Below, piece by piece: positions 1 through 3,993 of a DNA stretch of 6,213 nucleotides (within the stretch, counting starts at the first letter, position 1; each line of letters opens with the position of its first letter). Position numbers and translations under genes: made by a program. The stretch covers positions 6,046 through 12,258 of the forward strand of contig PLYD01000063.1 in assembly GCA_003151665.1 (NCBI GenBank). The letters run 5' to 3'. A model generated the notes under the pieces. It saw only the letters and a list, made by a program, of their open reading frames with translations, searched no databases and was not told the origin of the DNA. This DNA is from Candidatus Dormiibacterota bacterium (GTDB lineage: Bacteria; Chloroflexota; Dormibacteria; Dormibacterales; Dormibacteraceae).

Positions 1-96
1 GAGCTCATGGAGTGCCCATGGTACAATTCGGTGTCCGGAACCGTCAGTTCCGGCGCTGGTACTGCTGATCTGTAATCCCAATTCGGAAGGTGCCTC
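1..96 (+). promoter_or_regulatory. rpmB leader with candidate -10 box and hairpin
   Basis: This is the stretch ahead of rpmB. A TACAAT hexamer at 22-27 matches the sigma-70 -10 consensus at five of six positions, but its -35 partner would fall at or beyond the window edge and cannot be checked. A perfect 7-bp inverted repeat follows, CCGGAAC (35-41) and GTTCCGG (47-53) around a 5-nt loop, which would sit at the very 5' end of a transcript from that box. It has no T-run, so it is not a standard intrinsic terminator. On the opposite strand an ATG at 8-6 could open a divergent gene running off the left edge. All of this is inference from motif matching. Confidence 0.35.
85..90 (+). promoter_or_regulatory. 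Shine-Dalgarno sequence of rpmB
   Basis: GGAAGG lies 6 nt before the ATG at 97 and is strongly complementary to the 3' end of 16S rRNA. It fixes the rpmB start and shows that SD-led initiation is used here. That contrasts with the SD-less starts of the deacetylase, ftcD and the 56-aa gene. Confidence 0.8.
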
Positions 97-276
97 ATGG
101 CCAAGCGTTGCGCGATATGCGGCAAAGAGCCGCAGTACGGACACCACGTCAGTCACGCGAAGAACCGCGTCAACCGCCGGTTCATGCCCAACCTGCAGAT
201 GGGGCGGGTGACGGTGGGCGGGCGCCAGGTTCGAGCGCGCGTTTGCACGCGCTGCCTCCGCTCCTACTCCGCTTAG
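97..276 (+). CDS. rpmB: 50S ribosomal protein L28
   Basis: Ribosomal protein L28 is a small basic component of the large ribosomal subunit in the cytoplasm. The 59-residue product has the hallmark MAKRCxICGK start, the central HVSHAKN and RRFMPNLQ segments and the C-terminal RVCTRCLRS segment. Two CxxC pairs (Cys5/Cys8 and Cys50/Cys53) form the zinc ribbon of the zinc-binding (C+) version of L28, as opposed to the cysteine-free paralogue that some bacteria express under zinc limitation. Length is normal for the family. The ATG is set by a GGAAGG site 6 nt upstream. The TAG stop overlaps an AGGAG sequence that probably serves the next reading frame, so the two are likely co-transcribed. The identification is secure. 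Confidence 0.97.
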   Translation: MAKRCAICGKEPQYGHHVSHAKNRVNRRFMPNLQMGRVTVGGRQVRARVCTRCLRSYSA

Positions 277-279
277 GAG
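275..279 (+). promoter_or_regulatory. Shine-Dalgarno sequence for the downstream membrane ORF
   Basis: AGGAG overlaps the TAG stop of rpmB (274-276) and lies 4 nt before a CTG at 284. The spacing is slightly short but workable. It is the main argument for CTG as the start of the next frame, because that frame has no ATG, GTG or TTG before position 482. A ribosome ending rpmB would cover this site, which suggests translational coupling. Confidence 0.5.
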
Positions 280-283
280 AGCG

Positions 284-613
284 CTGAGCGACAGCACCTA
301 CCTGGCGGCTGGCGCTGCAGCTTTCCTGGTAGCAGCCGCCATTCAGTACGGGCTCTACCACCGCTTTCTCCGCGAGCCGCTGCGGACGCATGACGTAAAA
401 AAGGCGCGGCCGGCCTTCATCCGATGGATCAGCATCGCGATTGTCTGGCAAGGCCTGGTTCTGGGGGGGTCCGCCGCCTATATGCTCGCGCTGTCCTCCC
501 GCCACGGCCCGGGCGTCGCGTGGGTCATACCCGCAGTCGGAGCGACTTTCGGGACCGCGCTACCGCTGCAGTTTGTCGCGATGGCAGCGCTTCGCTTTGC
601 GCGGGGCGCCTAG
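284..613 (+). CDS. small hypothetical three-helix membrane protein, probable CTG start
   Basis: I do not recognise the family. Read from CTG 284 the frame encodes 109 residues. It has three hydrophobic segments at about 7-24, 47-69 and 79-103, joined by a strongly basic loop (about 27-48, with several Arg and Lys) and a short loop around residues 71-77. The positive-inside rule predicts an N-out, C-in inner-membrane protein. The frame is open only from 212 (TGA at 209-211), and between there and the internal ATG at 482 it holds no ATG, GTG or TTG. The start is therefore CTG at 284, or the true start lies in another frame behind a frameshift or base error. An AGGAG overlapping the rpmB stop supports the CTG. 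The gene ends 5 nt before the converging deacetylase gene. The composition and topology argue for a real protein, but the boundary is uncertain. Confidence 0.6.
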   Translation: MSDSTYLAAGAAAFLVAAAIQYGLYHRFLREPLRTHDVKKARPAFIRWISIAIVWQGLVLGGSAAYMLALSSRHGPGVAWVIPAVGATFGTALPLQFVAMAALRFARGA

Positions 614-618
614 GCCCT

Positions 619-1728
619 TCAGCCGAAGTCGATTCCGTGGACCTCGCCCAGGAGATGTAGGTCCTTGCGCAGCTTGGTCCAGACGCGGTCCTGGGCCGCT
701 TCCTGTGGAATCACGCTGGACGGGTCGTTGATAGCAGCTGCGAGGTCCGGGCGTTCGACCATCTCGGCGAAGAACAGCGTCCATGCGCGCGGCACCACCT
801 CGTAGATCGCGTAACCTCCACCCCCCAGCGCCAGCCAGCGCCCATCGCAAAGCTCGTGGGCGAGCTCGTGGAACACGCTGCCGACGCGCGGCCAGATCCG
901 AGTCGTGGCGGCGAGGTGAGCGAGCGGATCGAGGTAGTGCGTATCGCAACCGTCCTGCGTGACGAGAACCGTCGGCTTGAACTTGCGAAGGAGCGGTGGC
1001 ACCACCTTCTCGAAGGCTTCCAGCCACGGCTCATCCCAAGTGAAGGGTTCGAAGGGCAGGTTGGCTGCGAATCCGCGGCCGGGCCCGACGCCGCTGTCCT
1101 CGGGGAAGCCGGTGCCTGGAAACAGGTGACGACCGCTCTCGTGCAGGCTGATCGTGAGCACATCGGGATCGTCATAGAAGATGCCCTCGACGCCGTCGCC
1201 GTGGTGCACGTCGACGTCGACGTAAGCGACGCGGTGACCCCGATCCTTTAGCCACCGGCAGGCGATCGCAGGGTCGTCGTAGGTGCAGAAACCCGAGGCG
1301 CGTGACCTGTGCGCGTGGTGCAGCCCGCCCGCCGGGCTGAAGGTGTGCAGCGCCGCTCCGCTCTCGATCGCCTCAGCCGCGACCAGGCTCGCGCCCGCCA
1401 CCAGCGCGGCGCCTTCGTGAAGCTCATCCGAGATCGGGTTGTCGGCGGAGCCGAAGCCCGCCGCCTCGATCCTGTCCGGATCGACTCGCGTTCGCTCGGC
1501 GGGGTCGCTGAGCTTGCGCACGAGATCCACGTACTCGGGCGAGTGGACGAGCTCGAGCTCTTTGATCGTGGCGCGCCTCGGCGGCAAGAGGTAGCAGTGG
1601 TCGATGAGCCCTGTCGACTTGATCAGGTCCATCGTGAGCTTCACGCGAATCGGCTGGAGCGGGTGCTGATCCGAAAGGTGATGCTTCATGAGCTCGTCGC
1701 CGTACACGAGCGCAACGGGACCTGACAC
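619..1728 (-). CDS. acuC: AcuC-like histone deacetylase family protein
   Basis: This is a zinc-dependent deacetylase of the arginase/histone deacetylase fold, most like bacterial AcuC. In Bacillus, AcuC removes the acetyl group from acetyl-CoA synthetase and so reactivates it; a cytoplasmic protein-lysine deacylase role is inferred here. The 369 residues match AcuC length (roughly 370-390). Visible motifs in order are the active-site histidine pair His137/His138 in GGLHHAH, the zinc ligands Asp173 and His175 in DVDVHHGDG, the third ligand Asp267 in the LDPLAHL segment, and catalytic Tyr306 in GGGGY. All key residues are present, so it should be active. The start is GTG (1728-1726), preceded two codons upstream by an in-frame TAG, with no SD sequence and a TAGCGT box 9 nt away. 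No acuA, acuB or acs gene is adjacent, so the substrate is unproven; acetylpolyamine amidohydrolase-like activity is a less likely alternative. Confidence 0.93.
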   Translation of the reverse strand: MSGPVALVYGDELMKHHLSDQHPLQPIRVKLTMDLIKSTGLIDHCYLLPPRRATIKELELVHSPEYVDLVRKLSDPAERTRVDPDRIEAAGFGSADNPISDELHEGAALVAGASLVAAEAIESGAALHTFSPAGGLHHAHRSRASGFCTYDDPAIACRWLKDRGHRVAYVDVDVHHGDGVEGIFYDDPDVLTISLHESGRHLFPGTGFPEDSGVGPGRGFAANLPFEPFTWDEPWLEAFEKVVPPLLRKFKPTVLVTQDGCDTHYLDPLAHLAATTRIWPRVGSVFHELAHELCDGRWLALGGGGYAIYEVVPRAWTLFFAEMVERPDLAAAINDPSSVIPQEAAQDRVWTKLRKDLHLLGEVHGIDFG

Positions 1729-1736
1729 TGACTACT

Positions 1737-1742
1737 TACGCT
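1737..1742 (+). promoter_or_regulatory. candidate -10 box for ftcD (leaderless type)
   Basis: TACGCT fits the TAnnnT -10 pattern and ends 8 nt before the ftcD GTG at 1751, so transcription would begin at or next to the start codon. No convincing -35 lies 16-18 nt upstream; CTGACA at 1722-1727 resembles one but is only 9 nt away. The ftcD start lacks a usable SD (only AGG, 2 nt from the GTG), which fits a leaderless transcript. This is inference. Confidence 0.4.
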
Positions 1743-1743
1743 A
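1738..1743 (-). promoter_or_regulatory. candidate -10 box for acuC (leaderless type)
   Basis: On the minus strand TAGCGT fits TAnnnT and ends 9 nt before the GTG at 1728. It overlaps the plus-strand TACGCT box by five base pairs, so the two promoters could not both be occupied by RNA polymerase at once. The acuC start has no SD sequence. This is inference from motif and spacing only. Confidence 0.4.
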
Positions 1744-1750
1744 GCAGGCG

Positions 1751-2866
1751 GTGAATACGGCCGGTGAAAGCCTTTTCGAGTCAGTCCCAAACTTCTCAGA
1801 GGGCCGCGATCGCTCTGCGATCGACTCCATCGTGGATGCCGCTCGCGCCGCGCACCTGCTTGACGTCGACGCGGATGAGGACCACAACCGCACGGTCGTT
1901 TCGATTGCCGGCTTCGGTCCTCAGCTGGTTGAGGCGCTGATGGCGTCAGTTCGGGCGGCTGTCGAGCTGATCGATGTCCGGTCGTATCGCGGCGTGCACC
2001 CGAGGGTTGGCGCGGCCGATGTCGTGCCCATCGTGCCGCTCGACTCGACGCCCTTGAGCCGCTGCCAGGAGTTGGCCGCCGCGCTGGGGGCGCGCATCTG
2101 GAGCGAGCTCAAGGTGCCGGTGTACTTCTACGGCCGTGGTCAGAGCCTCGCCGACATCCGTGGGGGGCGCGGGCGATTCGACCTCGGCGGGCCCGATCTC
2201 CACCCAACCGCGGGTGCCGTTTGCTTGGGCGCCCGTCCCAAGCTTGTCGCGTTCAATGTGATCCTGCACGGCATCGACGTCACCGCCGCCCGTGCTCTGG
2301 CTCGGTCCATTCGCGAGTCGGGCGGAGGGATGCGAGGCGTGCAAGCTCTGGTGTTCGAGCTGAGCGGATCGCGCGTGCAACTTTCAATGAACCTGTTCCG
2401 GCTCGGCGAGACGACGCCGGCGATGGTGATTGCCGAGCTGGAGCACCGGGGCGTCTCGATCGCTTCCCAGCACGTGGTCGGCCTGTGCCCTGCAGTGGTG
2501 GCGAATGCTGCCGCGGGCGGGCGGTTGCTGGAGCCACGACTGGCCGCCGCCGCTGCGCGTGCCGGCGCCGCGCGGTGCTTCGAGCGTGGGGACAACGAGC
2601 ATGTGGCCCTCGCCAGGCGACTTCGCCGTGAGGCCGAAGGGCTGGCGGCGTTGGGCACCGACCAGGTCGCTCTGCTGGCCGGCGCAGAGAGGGCGGCTGC
2701 GCTGATCCCGGTGCTCAGGGTGGCCGGCGTGCTCGATGGCGAGCTCGAGGCGATGTTGGGCGTTGCGGCCAGCGGCTTGCGCGAGGCGGTGACTTCGGAG
2801 ACGCGATCGACCTACGCTGCGCGGGCCGCCGCTCTCGACAGGAGGCTTGGCCTGCCGGCCGGTTGA
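1751..2866 (+). CDS. ftcD: glutamate formiminotransferase with C-terminal extension
   Basis: This cytoplasmic enzyme moves the formimino group of N-formimino-L-glutamate, a histidine breakdown product, to tetrahydrofolate, giving glutamate and 5-formimino-tetrahydrofolate. The 371-residue product shows the family signatures SVPNFSEGRD (11-20), LLDVDADEDHNRTV (36-49), the YRGVHPRVGAADVVP segment (79-93) with His83 at the catalytic histidine position, LHPTAGAVCLGARP (150-163), and a C-terminal subdomain start GVQALVFEL with VQLSMNLF (196-216). The transferase portion ends near residue 255. The remaining 115 or so residues are Ala/Leu/Arg-rich and helical, lack the PTPGGG-like opening of the cyclodeaminase domain, and I cannot assign them. 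The start is GTG, fixed by an in-frame TAG at 1742. No hut genes are nearby. It ends 3 nt from the converging toast-rack gene. Confidence 0.93.
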   Translation: MNTAGESLFESVPNFSEGRDRSAIDSIVDAARAAHLLDVDADEDHNRTVVSIAGFGPQLVEALMASVRAAVELIDVRSYRGVHPRVGAADVVPIVPLDSTPLSRCQELAAALGARIWSELKVPVYFYGRGQSLADIRGGRGRFDLGGPDLHPTAGAVCLGARPKLVAFNVILHGIDVTAARALARSIRESGGGMRGVQALVFELSGSRVQLSMNLFRLGETTPAMVIAELEHRGVSIASQHVVGLCPAVVANAAAGGRLLEPRLAAAAARAGAARCFERGDNEHVALARRLRREAEGLAALGTDQVALLAGAERAAALIPVLRVAGVLDGELEAMLGVAASGLREAVTSETRSTYAARAAALDRRLGLPAG

Positions 2867-2880
2867 CCTTTAGCCGGCGG
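2852..2880. terminator. GC-rich hairpin across convergent stop codons
   Basis: GCCGGC at 2854-2859 pairs with GCCGGC at 2873-2878, extended by one wobble and one C-G pair. An alternative register pairs GCCGGTT (2858-2864) with AGCCGGC (2872-2878) around a 7-nt loop. The structure contains the stop codons of both ftcD and the toast-rack gene, where a bidirectional terminator would be expected. Neither strand shows a long T-run after it, so it may be a weak or factor-assisted terminator, or just GC-rich coding sequence. Confidence 0.3.
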
Positions 2881-3784
2881 CTGGGACGTTGGTGTCGACG
2901 CCTACGTTGCAGGCGCCACCGTTGATCTCGATCGAATAGGCGTCGGTGGCGTTGGCGTAGCCGTCCGATTGCCAGCTGGTGCTGCCGATCGCCGCGGTAT
3001 GGTGCCCGTCCGCCGTCAGGTTGACGGCTCCGCCTGAGACCTGGACCGACACGTCGATGCCGCTCGGCCGGTGCACGCGTACGGTCGGGGCGCCTGCGTT
3101 GATCTTGATCGGCACGATGCCTTTGGGCTGCCCGAGAGTTACATCGAGTCGAATGGCGCCGGTGTTCGCCTCGATGGTGGCGACCTTGACGCCGGTCAGC
3201 TTGAGCGTGGCGTTGGTGGCTCCGCTGTTGAGGCTGAAGCTCCAGGTCACCGAAGGGTTGATGTGCAGGTCGATGGAGAGATGATTGCTGCCGAAAATGC
3301 CGAACTCGCCCTGTTGGGTGATCCGGAGCCCGCCGGTCGACTTGTCCAGCATCAGGTCCGGTTTCGGCCCTGAGTAGTTGATCACCGCTCTATAGAGGTC
3401 GGCGCCCATAGATGCGTCCCCGACCACGGTCAAGTCCGCCGCGCCGACTTCGACGTCGAGGTTCGCCGCGCTCAGCGTTCCAACGGAGTCAGAAGAGGTG
3501 AGCGTGTGGGTGCCGCCGGGGATCGCGGGTCCCGCCGCGACGTATGCGATCGCGCCGACGCCGGCGACCACCAGTATCAACACGGCGGCGATGTCGACCG
3601 CCGCGCCTTGCAGCGTGCGGCGGGCGATGAGCTCGAGGCCGATAACGATGAGGATGAGCGGCCATAGATCTGCGAGGCGGTAGAGCCGGTCCGCCGAGAT
3701 CACGTTGAGGTCGAGCAGCAGGGCCATGACGCCGATGAAGATCAGGACGACCGGCCAGAAGAAGCTGCGGTAGTGGCGGCGCAT
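2870..3784 (-). CDS. membrane protein with LiaF-like helices and toast-rack beta domain
   Basis: The 304-residue product has three N-terminal membrane helices (about 9-29, 40-55 and 62-84) with FWPVVLIFIGV and WPLILIVIGLELIARRT motifs typical of LiaI/LiaF/DUF5668-type proteins. A long beta-rich domain (about 95-300) follows, resembling the toast-rack/DUF4097-like fold. That part repeats a rung of the form [NS]xGAxxxxV, seen near residues 186, 207, 229, 250 and 288. With an odd number of helices, and the basic N-terminus and helix 2-3 loop not settling which side they face, the side of the beta domain is not certain; extracytoplasmic is likely. The family is linked to envelope-stress sensing in other bacteria, but no LiaRS or PspC partner is visible, so the role is inferred. 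A GAGG overlapping the upstream gene's TGA stop lies about 9 nt before the ATG, implying translational coupling with the 56-aa gene. Confidence 0.88.
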   Translation of the reverse strand: MRRHYRSFFWPVVLIFIGVMALLLDLNVISADRLYRLADLWPLILIVIGLELIARRTLQGAAVDIAAVLILVVAGVGAIAYVAAGPAIPGGTHTLTSSDSVGTLSAANLDVEVGAADLTVVGDASMGADLYRAVINYSGPKPDLMLDKSTGGLRITQQGEFGIFGSNHLSIDLHINPSVTWSFSLNSGATNATLKLTGVKVATIEANTGAIRLDVTLGQPKGIVPIKINAGAPTVRVHRPSGIDVSVQVSGGAVNLTADGHHTAAIGSTSWQSDGYANATDAYSIEINGGACNVGVDTNVPAAG

Positions 3785-3798
3785 CAGTCTCGGCCTCA
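3785..3798 (-). promoter_or_regulatory. Shine-Dalgarno sequence overlapping upstream stop
   Basis: On the minus strand the TGA stop of the 56-aa gene runs directly into GG, giving TGAGG about 9 nt before the ATG at 3784. It sets the start of the toast-rack gene and suggests that the two membrane genes are translated from one message. Confidence 0.55.
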
Positions 3799-3966
3799 GA
3801 CGCGCGTCCGGCGGGCTATCAGCCAGACGCCGAGGATGATGAGGACGGCCGGCCAGACGTATTTCCCGTCAAGCCAATTGAGCAGGTTGAGGTTACGAAG
3901 CAGGAAGAAGGCCCCGATCACTACGAGGGCCAGCGGCAAGAAATAATCCCTGCGCCAGAATCTCAT
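3796..3966 (-). CDS. small LiaI/DUF5668-like two-helix membrane protein
   Basis: This is a short 56-residue gene. It opens MRFWRRDYFLPLALVV, with a basic N-terminus followed by helix 1 (about 9-24). An LNLLNWLDGKYVWP linker follows, then helix 2 (about 38-51) ending LIARRTRV. The basic residues at both ends predict N-in, C-in topology, a helical hairpin in the inner membrane. The pattern matches the LiaI/LiaF-like transmembrane region. It is clearly related to the N-terminal hairpin of the next gene: 11 of 17 residues are identical over WPxxLIxxGxxLIARRT. It starts 27 nt after the stop of the M16C peptidase gene and ends 11 nt before the toast-rack start. The start lacks an SD but has TAGAAT 7 nt upstream. 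The function is unknown; a partner of the toast-rack protein is plausible. Confidence 0.85.
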   Translation of the reverse strand: MRFWRRDYFLPLALVVIGAFFLLRNLNLLNWLDGKYVWPAVLIILGVWLIARRTRV

Positions 3967-3973
3967 TGGGGGG

Positions 3974-3979
3974 ATTCTA
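3974..3979 (-). promoter_or_regulatory. candidate -10 box for the 56-aa membrane gene (leaderless type)
   Basis: On the minus strand TAGAAT, five of six matches to TATAAT, lies 7 nt before the ATG at 3966, separated by a C-rich run with no SD character. This is the spacing expected when transcription begins at the start codon. No good -35 is seen 16-18 nt upstream. It would give the two membrane genes their own promoter inside the apparent three-gene unit. This is inference. Confidence 0.45.
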
Positions 3980-3993
3980 GCTTTGACGTCGAA

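Noticed and set aside
35..53. Hairpin before rpmB as an intrinsic terminator or a riboswitch
   Set aside because: There is no T-run after it and no larger conserved architecture around it; kept only as an unexplained leader hairpin.
182..505. 107-codon minus-strand frame opposite rpmB and the small membrane gene
   Set aside because: It overlaps rpmB antisense, has a low-complexity Arg/Gly/Pro/Ser-rich product, and the plus-strand frame gives a far more protein-like sequence with clear membrane helices.
604..617. GGGC/GCCC stem at the end of the small membrane gene as a terminator
   Set aside because: Only four base pairs and no T-run follow; it is not distinguishable from background in GC-rich DNA.
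856..1251. 131-codon plus-strand frame inside acuC
   Set aside because: It lies opposite the deacetylase active-site region, whose motifs are intact; the opposite product has the composition of a mirror translation and no family features.
1722..1727. CTGACA as a -35 element for ftcD
   Set aside because: It is a good hexamer match but lies only 9 nt from the candidate -10 box, too close for a sigma-70 promoter.
1806..1824. GCGATCGC followed closely by GCGATCGA in ftcD, resembling a HIP1-type repeat
   Set aside because: There is a single full copy and it lies within conserved coding sequence; no dispersed repeat pattern is visible in the rest of the window.
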